Shown piece by piece: positions 50,118 through 61,845 of a DNA stretch of 64,000 nucleotides. Both the position numbers and the translations under genes were made by a program. Origin of the DNA: Nelumbo lutea (Eukaryota; Streptophyta; Magnoliopsida; Proteales; Nelumbonaceae); the NCBI GenBank assembly GCA_022828595.1, contig JAKGHH010000003.1:55293759-55357758 (forward strand), read 5' to 3'. The notes under the pieces were generated by a model. It had not been told where the DNA came from. It saw nothing but the letters and a program-made list of their open reading frames with translations, and searched no databases. Within the stretch, counting starts at the first letter, position 1, and every line of letters starts with the position of its first letter.

Positions 50118-53100
50118 TCAAAATATGCCCATACCCATATGAGCAGTGTGCTCATGAAAGACCTTAGGTGGCAATCCCTTGGTCAACGGATCCGCTACCA
50201 TGGAGTTTGTCCCTATATGCTTTATACAAATCTGACCACTCTGAACTCTCTCCTTAACAAACAGAAACTTGATGTCATTATGTTTTGACTTCACAGAGCT
50301 TCTGTTGTTAGTGGAATACAAAACTACAGACTTATTGTCACATAATAATTTTAATGGCCTTTCAATGCCATTAACTACACGCAGCCCAATGACAAAATTA
50401 TGCAGCCATATCCCATGATTAGATGCCTCAAAACATGCTATGAACTTTGTAACCATGGTTGAAGAAGCTATGAGTGCCTGTTTGGCACTTTTCCAAGATA
50501 TAGCTCCTCCAACCAATATAAACACATAGCCCGAAGTTGATCGTTTACTGTCTTGGCATCCCGTAAAATCAGAATCAGAATACCCAATGATCTCCAAACT
50601 GTCAGATTTCCTATAGATTAACGTGAAGTCCTTTGTTCTCTGCAAATACCGCATAACCCGTTTGGCTGCTTTCCAATGATCTAGTCCTGGGTTACTTAAA
50701 TATCTGCCCAACAGTCCCACTATAAATGCTATATCGGGACGGGTACAAACTTGAGCATACATCAGACTTCCTATTGCTGAGGCATAGGGAATCTTTTGCA
50801 TCTCCTTTATTTTAAGGTCTGTTTTGGGGCATTGATTAAGACTGAACTTGTCTCCTTTAGCTACAGGTGTATCTCCTGGCGAACAACCTTTCATGCCGAA
50901 TCTGCTTAGCACCTTTTCGATATAGCTCTTTTGTGACAACCCAAGAATACCTCGAGAGCGATCTCGTAGTATTTGTATGCCTAGTACAAAAGAGGCGTCC
51001 CGAAAATCTTTCATCTCAAAATTCTTAGCGAGAAATTTCTTGGTTTCGTGCAATAAGCCTATATCGTTACTTGCCAGCAGTATGTCATCGACATATAACA
51101 CCAGGAAGATAAACTTACTCCCACTAAACTTGTGGTATATACAATCATCAACCACATTTACCTCAAAACCATATGAGGTAATCACTTGATGAAATTTGTG
51201 ATACCATTGACGAGAAGCCTGTTTGAGACCATAGATGGATTTCTTTAATTTACATATCATAAACTTTGAATCTTTGGATTCAAAATTTTCTAGCTAAACC
51301 ATATAAATCATTTCATCAATGTCTCCATTGAGAAACGCTGTCTTTACATCTATCTGATGTAGATCTAAATCAAAATGAGCTACAAGTACCATTATTGTCC
51401 TAAAAGAGTCATTTGATGAAACTGGAGAAAATGTCTCTTTATAGTCAATGCCTTCCTTCTGAGTGAATCCTTTGGCGACTAGACAAGCCTTATATCTTTC
51501 AACATTGACTTTTGAATCCCTTTTGGTTTTAAATATCCATTTGCAACCAATGGGTTTCGAACCTTCAGGCAACTCGACCAGATCCCAAATGTCATTGTCT
51601 TTCATGCATTTCATCTCTTCTTGCATGGCATTGATCCAACGTTGAGAGTTAGAACTTTAAAGAACTTCGCGAAGGTTGATTGGATCATCTTCCGCTAAGC
51701 CTACAGAATCTTCTTGTTCCAGGAGGAACACGATATAATCATCTGGAATCGCATTTCTCCTTTCTTTATTGGATCTCCTTAATGGCACTTCTTGAGGTTG
51801 TTGAGTTTGCTATATAGGAGGAACTTCATTGTTGTCTTGAACCGGAATTGCTTCTTGAACAATGTCAGAAATTATTGTCTGATCACCATCAATAACAATA
51901 TCAGGAAGAGAAATTCCAAGACAATTGTTTCGTCAAAAGAGATGTTCCTTAATTCTTCCCCTCCAAACTCTACATCCTCAAGAAATCTCACATTTCCCAT
52001 CTCAAAGAAGGACTAGGTAGTGGGATCATAAAACTTAAATCCTCGAGAGCATTCTGCGTATCCAACAAAGTAGTAGCTAACTGTCTTAGTGTCCAATTTC
52101 CTTTCGTTAGGCCTATAAGGCCTTGCTTCAGCTGGACATCCCCAAATGTGTAGGTGCCTTATACTGGGCTTTTTTCCAGTACACAATTCATAAGGGGTTT
52201 TAGTTACTGCTTTGTTGGGTGCTCTGTTAAGGATATATAATGCAATTTTTAATGCTTCTCCCCAAAGTGATTCAGGTAAAGAAGAATGACTAATCACACT
52301 TCTTACCATGTCTTTAAGCATACTATTTCATCTTTCAGCAACACATTCATGCTGGGTTTGCCTGGCATAGTGTACTGTGGGACGATACCGCATTCCTTTA
52401 GGAAGCTAGCAAAGGGTCTTGGACGTTGTTCTCCTAATCCATCATATCTTCCATAGTATTCTCCACCACGAACAGATTTGACAGTTTTAATTTTCTTACC
52501 AAGTTGAAGTTCGACTTTAGCTTTATAAGACTTGAAAATGGCTAGGGATTGAGACTTCTCACTTATTAAATATAGGTACCCATATCTTAAGTAGTCTTCT
52601 ATGAACGTAATAAAGTACTATTGACCATTCCATACTGCTATAGGGAATGGCCCATAGATATCCGTATGTATTAGTTCTAAGACTTTTGTACACCTGTTGG
52701 CACCTATTTTCTTTAAGTTTGTTAATTTTCCCTTAATGCAATTAACACAGACTTGGAAATCTGTTAAATCAAGGGAATCAAGAATTTCATCCGACACAAG
52801 CCTCTGAATTCTCTGTTTAGAGATGTGGCCTAAACGCTTATGCCATAAGGAAGCAGAATTCTCAGTTAATTTACGCTTTGTACCTTTAGAACTTGTATGC
52901 AGGATTTCATTATGGGAAGCAATAGTTTCTAGCATATAAAGACGATCAATTAAAATATTGGTACCAATAACATCTGAATTTAGAGAGATACTAACTTTAT
53001 TATTTCCAAAACCACAAAAGTATCCACATTTGTCCAAATAGGAAATAAAAATTAAATTTCGTTTAAATGACGGAGCTACAAAAGTCTCAATTAAATTCAA

Positions 53101-53862
53101 ATAACAACCAGTTTTTAAAGATAATCTAAAATGTCCTATAGCTTCCACAAGAACTTTATTGCCATTGCCCACATAGATGAATCTTTTAGCATCAGTTGGC
53201 GGTCGACTCCAGAGACAACCCTACATAGACATACTTATGTGAGTAGGAGCACCAGAATCTATCCACCAAGTGTCTATAGGTACAGAAGCTAAATTAGCTT
53301 CAGAACAAACTAAAGTGAGAGACTTACCCTTCTTTACACGCCAGGCGGCATATTTGGAACACTCTTTCTTCATGTGTCCTCCCTTCTTGCAGAAAAAACA
53401 GGTGAATTCATCACCTTGCTTCTTTGCCTTTTTCTACGAGGGTGTTCCACTCGCAATATCCTTAGCCCTCTTCTTTTTATTATTCTGAGAGGTCGATGCT
53501 AAGTGAGCATTTTCAGTATTTTCCCTCTAGATCCTTTCTTCTTCTTGCACACATTGAGAAATGAGCTCATTAAGAGTCCATTTATCCTTTCGAGTATTAT
53601 AACTCACCTTAAATTGACTGAATTGTGTAGGAAGAGAAATGAGAGTTAAATGCACGAGTAAATCATCATTTATCTCTAATTTTAGTGCCTTTAGTTTTCC
53701 AGCAATATTTGACATCTCCAGTATGTACTCCCTTATGTTTCGCTTTCCCTTGTACCTCATAGAAATCAGAGTAGCCAAAAGATTACTTGTTTCTGCTTTT
53801 TCATTTTTGGCAAAATACTGTTGTATTGCCACAAACTGAATAGAGGAACAAAGAAACAACAT
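50118..53862 (-). pseudogene. Copia gag-pol polyprotein, interrupted
   Basis: Gag at 53862-53527 on the - strand, zinc knuckle CFFCKKGGHMKKEC intact near 53367-53410, protease region near 53230, GAG-preintegrase 53172-52618 (WHKRLGH, then CxxC), integrase about 52617-51650 with [10 protein letters not shown] near 52130, RT 51626 to about 50850 with intact YVDD near 51090, RNase H to 50118 ending in ADPLTKGLPPKVF. RT N- and C-parts are in the same frame, separated by one TAG at 51294. Integrase contains further stops and frame changes. The zinc knuckle and RT active site look normal, so decay is moderate. The Gag N-terminus is not visible in the usual place. Confidence 0.9.
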
Positions 53863-54264
53863 ATAATCAATAATACAAATTACAAAATAAGATACCTAGC
53901 ACAAATTGACATTTAGTGTTTGCACTGAAATATCAATTGTAAATGGTACTCTCAACGCAACAATCAAACATTGATAATAAATATTTATCATCGCATGTGT
54001 GTTCATTTCCTGGCCAAACATTAACCTTCCTTTGGGTTGATCAATGTCCGCATAAACAGTGAATACACAAAATCTTTACATTTCAAATCAAATTAATTTT
54101 ACACAGCAGAGGCTACTTTGGTAACATGTTTCAATCAACTTAATTTGAAAATACTGCATACAACTAGTGTAAATAAAATCCTTAGTATTGCACATATGAC
54201 AAAACAAAATCAACTCAATGTTACTGTCATACAGATCTAATTCATGTAAACCACATACATATAT

Positions 54265-54299
<35 letters not shown>

Positions 54300-54529
54300 T
54301 CACAACTTGAAATAAAATAGAATGCGGCTTTACTATTACTGTCATACAAAATTTCTGGAAATCTGATGAACAGTTGCACGGCTATGCGAAAAATGCACAG
54401 CCTTGCTACATAGCCATTTGGCATTGCACACTACCGAACGGTTGTGTAGTGCCCAATACAGTCCCAATTAAGGATTTTGATGGTAAAACAAAAAACAAAA
54501 TAATAATCCTAATAACCTAACATGATTTA
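53863..54529 (-). other. Leader of the third copia element, with (GATA)n
   Basis: About 0.67 kb between primer site and recognisable Gag. Contains a (GATA)n microsatellite at 54264-54298 and, at 54360-54440, repeated GGCTATG/CATAGCC and GCACAGCC/GGCTGTGC words able to pair. A 3' splice-site-like TTCCTCTATTCAG lies on the - strand just before Gag (about 53838-53850). Confidence 0.6.
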
Positions 54530-54543
54530 GGCTCTGATACCAC
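54530..54543 (-). other. Primer-binding site of the third copia element
   Basis: TGGTATCAGAGCCT on the - strand, right after the 5' LTR end at 54545. Initiator tRNA-Met type. Confidence 0.92.
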
Positions 54544-54544
54544 T

Positions 54545-55034
54545 TGTTAGACTTAATTAAGATCAATAAACACACAATGATCAAAACACTTTAAACACCC
54601 AAGATCCATCATGCTATAATTATTAAGGAAATTCTGATATAAATACTTGTATTCATTGTAGCAATCAAACCTTTATGGAATGAATGATGAACAAGTGCTT
54701 GAATCGACAGGTGTGGCTTTCCTCAGTTAAATCCCTATTTCCTTAAGTTTTTCTCAACTATCTGTCTCTAATGGGTAGAGAATAGAAAGTGGCTGAGTGA
54801 TTTAACGTATAGGGAACCATAACGTAGGAGTCCTTATATTTTGACCTAATAGGATCCCATTAAGCCTATATGGGTCAAAATATGGTATCCACCCATTAAA
54901 CCCATAACCACTTATTAAAGTCTATGGACTTTACATAAATGAATCACTTAATTAAGCCCACTTATAAAGTAGTCCATCAATGCAATTGTTTCATTAAATA
55001 TGTAAGCCCCCATAATAGAGATTAAAACCTAATA
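54545..55034 (-). repeat. 5' LTR of the third copia element
   Basis: 490 bp matching 49168-49659. Its outer end reads CTAATA instead of CTAACA. The boundary is set by GAACT following, which matches the left flank of the 3' LTR. Confidence 0.9.
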
Positions 55035-55039
55035 GAACT

Positions 55040-55355
55040 ATCTATTAGATGCTAACAATATAATTGTCAACTAAGGACTTTTACAGTACAACCCTCTTAT
55101 ATGAAGATGGCATTGAATTCAACAAATTAAATGTAGACAAGGCATTTGATTACTTGTGAATTAAAGGATAAATCCACAAAGCGACTATAACAATCAACAA
55201 ATAAAATAACTGAACAAGACTGAGTTTCGAAAAAAAAAAAAAAAAAAGAAAGAAAAAAAGTTTATGGCTCTTCCCAAGAGGACAAAATGAACAAAATCCC
55301 AAGGTTTTATTTGACCATACAGGTAAATTATTTGTACATATAACCCGATGAACAA
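55040..55355. other. Non-coding stretch
   Basis: AT-rich, with an A18 run near 55230. No ORF or repeat recognised. Confidence 0.5.
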
Positions 55356-55358
55356 TAA

Positions 55359-55477
55359 GGCTGAGTTTGGAAGGAACACAAATGCAAATATGTAGAGTGC
55401 AAAATCTTATATTTTGTATTATTTTGTATGTATTTACGCTGTATATATTTGCATTTATACTCTTTCCAAACTGAGCC
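55359..55477 (+). mobile_element. Tourist-like MITE, family B, compact copy
   Basis: 119 bp, almost entirely terminal inverted repeat: GGCTGAGTTTGGAAGGAACA against, inverted, GGCTCAGTTTGGAAAGAGTA, both continuing into AAATGCAAATA. Flanked by TAA at 55356-55358 and 55478-55480. The cleanest member of the family in the window. Confidence 0.88.
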
Positions 55478-55609
55478 TAAAGGAAGAAGGATGGCAGAGA
55501 TCAGAGATGAGAGCCATGGGAGCGGTGGGTGAGAACTTGCAAAAAGGTCAATGCTATTCTCCCCCACCTCGAGTTGAGTGGGGGGAAGACACATTCAGCC
55601 TGCTAACCA

Positions 55610-56110
55610 ACAGGTAGCTAGAGACAAGAAGAGGGTAGGCCCTTAGTGAAGATATCAACAAGTTGGTCATTGGGGGAATGTACTGATCAATAGTAATTTG
55701 GTTGCATCACTTTCCCACGAACGAAATGGAAGTCAACTTCTATGTGTTTGGAGCGGGCATAGAATACAACATTGGATGTCATGGAAATTGTTGAAACATT
55801 GTTGCACCAAATGATGACAAGGGGAGCATTGATAGGAACATGAAGCTCTAAAACAAAGAACAAAGCCAATATAACTCAACTGTGGTGTAACCAAGGGATT
55901 AATATTAATATTCAGCCTCAGCGGAAGAACGAGCCACTATCATTTGTGAGGAAAAACACATATCCATTGGGAGAACACCTGTCAATGGACAGCCAGCCCA
56001 ATCAGCATCGTAGAAGGCTGACAGCTGTGGTGGGCCAGGTTGAAGAAGATGCCCAAAAGTGAGAGTACCCTTCAGATATCAAATAGAGACTAACTCATAT
56101 TCACTCTAGA
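55610..56110 (-). pseudogene. Copia RNase H fragment
   Basis: On the - strand: YLKGTL...FGHLLQPG, FYDADWAGCP, VARSSAEAEY, LVIIWCNNVSTISMTSN, ARSKHIEVDFHFVR and MTNLLISS in order, the RNase H end of a copia polyprotein. Several stops and an internal disruption. No LTR is visible at either side. The 60-codon ORF at 55687-55869 is its best-preserved part. Confidence 0.88.
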
Positions 56111-56172
56111 TAAGAAGTAATCATTTTCAGCCCAACCTAGCACTGCGTAGGCCCAACCCGCATATACATTTA

Positions 56173-56298
56173 CTAGGGGTGGAAACAAATCGAACCAAGC
56201 TCGAGCCTCATAGTTTTTTGGGTCGGGCTCTGGCTCGACCTATAATTTTTATCACATGTGCTAAGCCCGGCATGGCTCAGTCCATGATCACCCTTACT
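56173..56298. repeat. Small GGTGATCATG-type terminal-inverted repeat
   Basis: 126 bp from CTAGGGGTGGAAACA to CATGATCACCCTTA, GC-rich inside (GGGTCGGGCTC, GCTCGACC). Relative of the 21764-22453 element. Confidence 0.45.
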
Positions 56299-58395
56299 CC
56301 GAATCTTCTACTCACAAAATGTTACCCGCTAGATGCTACAACTGCACATTGAGAACATCTCTTCATGAATGATAACATACAATTTTAGAGATGAACCCAA
56401 TGTAAAGTTGTAGTGTCTTGTGCCTAGGGTGTATGGGTAGTGTCTTTGCCGGTTGGAGCTCATTCATATTTTTGTCGAATTATAAATTAATTGAATTCGA
56501 ATCACCCTTAATTCGATTGGATCATGACAAATGGACGTAGTTTTCAGCTGTACGTTGCAGTTAAGTAAATGTCCTTTTTGTAATGGTTGAACTGCAATGA
56601 TTTCTAGCTTTCCAAGGTGAGACCTACGTGGACAGCCATTAAGCTATGTTTGGTGAAAAATCTGGAGAGGTCAAGGTTATGTCTGGCACTGATGATGATT
56701 TCTTCAGCCATGTCAACAATAAAGGGATCGGCATTGAAATTTCTGTTTGTCTGGCTGATTTTAGTCATTTTCAAGAAATTGGAAAAAGATAGATTCTTGA
56801 AATAAGCCTTGTTGAGGATGATATGGCATCCAGCATGATAGGAATTGACCCTTAAGAATCAGTACCAAACAGACTTATATGCCAGAAATTATACCAAATA
56901 ACAAAATTTACTGATTTTTTGAAAAAGAAAAAATACTGATTTCAAAAATCATCGGATTTTTAAACATCGGTGAGATGCCAAACATCACCCAAATCAGCTC
57001 AGTGAGTCATTTTTTGGGTTATCCACTTCAGCTTGTTTTAGATGGTGTTTCGAAGTGTGGGCATTTTTTGAGACCGATTTTCAAAAAAAAATGCCCATGC
57101 TTGCTAGACCCTTTTTCACAAAAAAAAAAAAAAACGCTTTGATATGTTTTGGAGTATTTCTGCCATGTAGGCAGTGAGCAACACTTGTGCTATTTGGTAA
57201 GGTGATTTTCATCACTATTTTTCATGTATGTGCACGCATTACTCCGTAAGATGGTGCACACTAATATCATACTACATTATATAACGATGCTTATAAAATG
57301 GTCTAGATTAGTTGGATGATTGTTTTATAATATCTAGCCTAAAATTTTAAATCCAACGGTTGAAAATGTTGTTGGATTAGATCAATAACATCATCATGAA
57401 TAATGGCATCATATCCAAACTCCTGCAGTGATGACCAACCTCCTCCGGCGACGATCAATCTCTTCCAGCAACGATGGTGACAAAGAAAATAAGTAGAGGT
57501 TACAAAGCATCAACCGTGAGAGGAGAGAAAACTTTCGGTGGCAAGAAGAAATGAGTAGAGGTAAAACCCTACCACCCGTTGGGTTAGAAAGTTCCGGTGG
57601 GCCAAGAAGCACAAGAACATTCCCACTAGTGACAACTCATCTAACAGGTAAGCACCACATAGGATACACATATCCACTATATCAGTCAATCGTTGGGGGG
57701 CAACAGTTCACCGAAGCGTGAAACGTCAAATTTGATGTTTCATGCAATGGTTGGGAATCAACTTATGAGGCATGCCTGTTTTTCAGTCTTTTTTTTCAAG
57801 AAATACTTGAACCAAACAATCATGTATGTGGGTGCTTGTTGAATCACCTACAAGGATCTGACGTAGCACCGTTTTTCAGAAAAACGGCCACGCTTCCAAG
57901 GCACATCTAAGCAGCTTATCCAAAGTATCTCTCGTCCGAATGTTGGAGAGCAAAGCACAATCGGATTTTGGCTTGCCAAGGTGGGCCCCATGAAAAGTTT
58001 GGAGAGCCCAAATCAGCCATTTGAAGGGATATCTGATTCAGCCTCTTCAAATAGCTAATTATGTGGAGCGTTGCTTAGCTGAATGCTGAGCCAATCAGCC
58101 CATCGTGATTCGCGAGGGAAAGAAGCAGCATCTCTTGGCTGAAGTGGGCACGTGGACTTCATGCCAAAAACAATGTGGGGGACAAGTGGAGTATCTAGAT
58201 CTGATCTGACGTCAAAAGCGTCTCCCCTCATAAGAGATCCGCATCATCAAGTGGGCCCGCCTACGTGTAAAACCCGAACATGAGATGGAAAATACGCAAA
58301 GCTTTGGGTAGCCAACGGCAACGTGTTAAAGTTGTAAGACCGTCCAGATGGAATTTCTCTAGCCCATCTTTTTCACGATTAATTCATCCATTAAT
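56299..58395. other. Intergenic stretch upstream of KDSD
   Basis: No coding region I can support. 57044-57140 and 57840-57910 carry GTGTTTCGAAGTGTGGG / GTTTTTCAGAAAAACGG words that look like small-element ends. Promoter elements of KDSD should lie at the right end, but I see no unambiguous TATA box. Confidence 0.45.
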
Positions 58396-58429
58396 AGTTG
58401 AACTTGAAAGTTGAAACCCTCCCCCCCAT

Positions 58430-58455
58430 CTCTCTCTCTCTCACACACACACACC
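58430..58455. repeat. (TC)n(AC)n microsatellite in the KDSD 5' region
   Basis: Seven TC units then about six AC units, about 675 bp upstream of the proposed start codon. CT runs are common in plant 5' leaders and core promoters. Confidence 0.9.
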
Positions 58456-58580
58456 CCAGAGCCCAGAGCCGGAAGAGAAGTTGCCCATTTTGTTCACGGC
58501 TGACCTCTACTCATCTCCTTTGTTTCTTCCATGATCTGCTACGATGTTTGGTGGGGCTCTCCATTGCTGTTTCCCGTTTT

Positions 58581-58900
58581 CTGTTTTCCTACAAGGTGTT
58601 CGTTGAAAGTACTGTGAGAGAGAGGGTGTACGCGCTTCACTACTATGCCTTTTGTTAAAGAATAAAGATCCTCCTCTACTTATCTGTTTTCCCTCAAGGT
58701 GTTCGTTGAAAATATTGCGTGTGTGTGTGTGCGAGAGAGAGAGAGAGAGAGGGTGTAGTTATCTACCTAGTTGCTCATCCCATGATCCGCTATAAGATGT
58801 TTTTCCTGGGTTTCTTCTGTTTTCTCTCGAGGTGTTCGTTGAAAATACTGTGAGAAAGAGAGAACGCGCGCGCTGCGCATCACTGTGTCACACTGACTGA
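58581..58900 (+). repeat. Three tandem copies in the KDSD 5' region
   Basis: CTGTTTTC-YTC-AGGTGTTCGTTGAAA followed by GT/GA-rich sequence occurs at 58581, 58684 and 58817 (spacing 103 and 133 bp). ATGAT(C)YGCTA-GATGTTT also recurs before copies 1 and 3. The middle copy contains (GT)7 and (GA)10 at 58718-58752. Probably leader or promoter-proximal sequence. Confidence 0.8.
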
Positions 58901-58969
58901 CCTTGTTTCGCTTCGTATTTCTGAAAGAACTTCACTTCAAATCTTCAATATTAGACGTACACGTGGTGT

Positions 58970-58981
58970 ATGAATAAATGA
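58970..58981 (+). promoter_or_regulatory. Three-codon uORF upstream of KDSD
   Basis: ATG AAT AAA TGA. Its stop overlaps the next ATG at 58978, which opens an in-frame 51-codon extension of KDSD. Relevant only if the transcript starts upstream of 58970, which I cannot show. Confidence 0.4.
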
Positions 58982-59130
58982 TAAAATCGCGTATTTTACC
59001 GTATATCTATAAAGTTCGCTGTGAATTCGCATACTATACGGGTATAATACGAGAATTTAGTAATTGTTTTATCACAGAATCGTCGTTATTCAAAGAACAC
59101 CGACACAGCTTTGAGCCCAGGGGAGCGAAA

Positions 59131-61161
59131 ATGGGATCTCTCCCGCCATCTCCGGGCATCTTCTCACCCCCTAAAGAAACACAGACACAAATTAACCCTA
59201 ACGAACTTCTCAATCTCTTCAAATCACAGCAGAAATATCTTAATTTCTTCTTTCAGAACCTCGATCTCTCTCAGACCCTGACATTCACCCAGACCCTGTT
59301 GAATGCCAAAGGTACAATCTTCTTCACCGGTGTTGGAAAATCTGGCTTCGTCGCCCAAAAGATCTCTCAGACCCTGGTTTCTCTCGGCATCAAATCGGGT
59401 TTCTTGTCTCCCGTCGATGCTCTCCATGGCGATATCGGCATTCTGTCCCAATCTGATCTTCTTATTTTCTTTAGCAAGTCTGGGAACACCGAGGAGCTAC
59501 TCAGATTGGTGCCCTGTGCCAAGGCGAAAGGGGCGTTCTTGATCTCCGTCACGTCGTCGGAGGGCAATTTGCTGACGAGTGTTTGTGATATGAATGTACA
59601 TTTGCCTTTGGAGAGAGAATTATGCCCTTTCGATCTAGCGCCGGTGACTTCAACGGCAATTCAGATGGTTTTTGGAGATACGGTGGCGATTGCTCTAATG
59701 GGTGCGAAGAATCTGACAAGGGATGAGTACGCAGCGAATCATCCCGCTGGGAGGATTGGGAAGAGCCTTATTTTTAAGGTGAGAATGGTTTGATCTAATT
59801 TGAGTTAGATAGCCTATTGGTTTGCATCGCTTTTACTTTTTGTTTGTGAACTCAGATCTGGATAATGTTTAGTTTCATAATTTGGTTTCACGATCAGTTA
59901 GTTTGATATTTTATGTGGAATTTATTGTAATCCCTTTTCTTTATATGGATCGTTACTCACAAGGTAGGTATCAGATTGGATTGCTTTTTAGTTAATCGTT
60001 GGCTGTTTTTTTATCCTTGCATAGATTTCAGATCTGGACTTCTTTGCTTTTATTTCTCAAAACAAAACAATGGCCCCTTTCTTGGTGGTTTGGATGTTTT
60101 GTAATTCTCAATAGATAATTATTTTTGGATCGAGGAAGGAATTAAAACTCGTCTTTTATGGTATTTTAGATGTTGGCAGTGAATAGTTAGTTGAATTATG
60201 AACTGAAGGTTGTCTGGGGTACCTTTTTGTTATTAGGTGTGGATGCTGTTGTAATTCAGTCACTGTTGGTAGTTAAAGATCTAGGTCCTTTTCATTTAAT
60301 AGTGATTTACGAGTGGCATGATCATTTAAGGGCAGTTGAAATAATGCTCTTAGCCATGAACCAGTTATTAAGTGAATTTTTTTCTTTCTTTTTTATCTGC
60401 TCAATTTTCTGATCTGGGTCATATTTATTAATCTCAACAATGAGAGTCGATGGGAATTTGTTTTTTTCTCGATGGGTTTCTGTTATGAATATTGAGCAAT
60501 CTATTCTTTTTGGCAGAATTAAGTTGTGCATTTTAAGGGATTCAACTCAGTTTAGCTCCTTTCCTTCTGGCTGGAACCAGATGCAGAGGAGGGGAAGTTC
60601 TTATTCATCTATTGGTATGGTTTCCCTTCTCTGTCTGAAGATATAATTTGACGTGACTTATCATTTGGGATGCAGGTAAAGGATGTTATGAAAAAGAAAG
60701 AGGAGCTTCCAGTGTGCAGGGAAGAAGATTTGATCATGGATCAACTAGTAGAACTCACAAGTAAGGGATGTGGATGTCTACTTGTCGTTGATGAGTGCTA
60801 CCATCTTATTGGGACTTTTACTGATGGTGATCTGAGGCGAACCCTCAAGGCCAGTAAAGAGGGTATCTTCAAGCTCACTGTGGGAGAGATGTGCAACAGG
60901 TAAAAAGGAAAAAGCTGGGTCATATCTCACTTTATTAAAAGGTCTTGTGTTCCCTGGACTTATGCAAATATTAAATATTTACTGAAACCCCTTTTGTTTT
61001 CCAGGAACCCAAGAACAATTGGTCCTGATGCAATGGCGGTGGAAGCCATGCAGAAGATGGAGTCCCCACCATCACCTGTGCAATTCCTACCTGTCATTGA
61101 CCATCAAAACACTGTGATTGGTATTGTCACATTACATGGATTGGTGTCAGCAGGCCTGTGA
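59131..61161 (+). CDS. KDSD: Arabinose-5-phosphate isomerase (SIS + two CBS domains), three exons
   Basis: Interconverts D-ribulose 5-phosphate and D-arabinose 5-phosphate, the first committed step to Kdo, a sugar of rhamnogalacturonan II. Very close to Arabidopsis SETH3 (At3g54690) along its whole length. Exons 59131-59778, 60676-60899 and 61005-61161; introns (897 and 105 bp) have GT/AG ends; 342 residues. SIS domain about 45-190, with GVGKSG (K70), H99, SKSGNTEE (E122), ERELCP (E163) and HPAGRIG (H204). These sit at a constant +11 offset from E. coli KdsD K59, H88, E111, E152 and H193, so the active site is complete. CBS1 217-285 (TFTDGDLRR), CBS2 292-342. Start chosen at MGSLPP because the Arabidopsis protein starts there and the context (A at -3, G at +4) is strong. 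An in-frame ATG lies at 58978. No transit peptide is obvious in the 342-residue form, so cytosolic location is likely. Functional by appearance. Confidence 0.96.
59779..60675 (+). other. KDSD intron 1
   Basis: AAG|GTGAGA ... TTGGGATGCAG|GTAAAG, phase 0, AT-rich with T-rich tracts. Splicing joins FK to VKDVM. No other gene inside. Confidence 0.93.
60900..61004 (+). other. KDSD intron 2
   Basis: AACAG|GTAAAA ... TTTTGTTTTCCAG|GAACCC, phase 2 (splits the Arg-291 codon), with a clear polypyrimidine tract. Confidence 0.93.
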
Positions 61162-61734
61162 ATCAGTGTATTGTGTTGTGTTCCGTCCATGTTATGATTC
61201 TTTGTGCCTTTTAATGTTGGGATCTTCTGTTCTTAGTGTTCAGTATTCAAGAAATGTGAAAGTTATCTAAACCTATTCATCATTTTGTCCAGTCTCTGAA
61301 CCATTCCAATGTGCTTATCAAAACATGCAGATTCATTAACAACTTATAATCCTCCCCCTGAATTCCTGCTGCTGAAATAATAAAAGAATACTTCCATGGT
61401 AGATAAAAATGAAGTAAAATCAGGTTGTACAGCCCCTGGTCCAGATAGCTATGACCAAAATTGAATAATGGCCCTTCACGTTGCACAGCCCCTGATGTGC
61501 TCAAGTTGCAAATTATGCTCCAAGATGCTATCGTTATTCCAGCAGAAAGATCTTGCTATTTCAGCTAAGACCTCAATTCAAGGGATGAGAAAAGCAACAT
61601 TCTTGATGGAAATCTTTGAGCAGTATTGATGACATTACCATAAGCATGCAGTAAATAAGCATTCGTTGATCAGCTTAATTTTGCTCCAAGATGCTAAAAT
61701 TCTATATGGAAATCTTGACTCCTCTCCCTCATTG
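61162..61734. other. KDSD 3' UTR and downstream
   Basis: AT-rich with an AATAAA-like signal (AATAATAAAAG) near 61376, a plausible but unproven poly-A signal about 215 bp past the stop. No ORF of interest. Confidence 0.5.
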
Positions 61735-61845
61735 CCATTTTCCCTTTTACTTAAGAAATAAAAGAATATAGGTAAATACACTTACCTGGGTACCCAGGTA
61801 ACTGCATTTACCCAGGTAAATAACTTATCAAAAGCGAACAGAGCC
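61735..61845 (+). mobile_element. Tourist-like MITE, family A copy 4 (3' part only)
   Basis: Ends TTATCAAAAGCGAACAGAGCC followed by TTA and shares the AAATACACTTACC...ACCCAGGTAAATAACTTA body with copies 1 and 2. The left two thirds are missing. Confidence 0.6.

Larger units (their letters stand above)
49168..55034 (-). mobile_element. Full-length Ty1/copia LTR retrotransposon
   Basis: About 5.9 kb, right to left: 5' LTR 54545-55034, primer site, leader, gag-pol, purine tract, 3' LTR 49168-49659. Flanked by GAACT at 49163-49167 and 55035-55039. The LTRs differ at about 31 of 490 positions (~6%) by eye, so it is older than the gypsy element. Domain order and motifs are Ty1/copia. The reading frame is interrupted, so it is not autonomous. 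Confidence 0.93.

Noticed and set aside
54264..54298. (GATA)n run as a CRISPR-like or regulatory array
   Set aside because: Plain 4-bp microsatellite with no spacers, in a plant retroelement leader.
59131..61161. Bacterial contamination or horizontal transfer of kdsD
   Set aside because: Two standard introns with plant splice signals and near-colinear match to the Arabidopsis protein show an ordinary plant gene.
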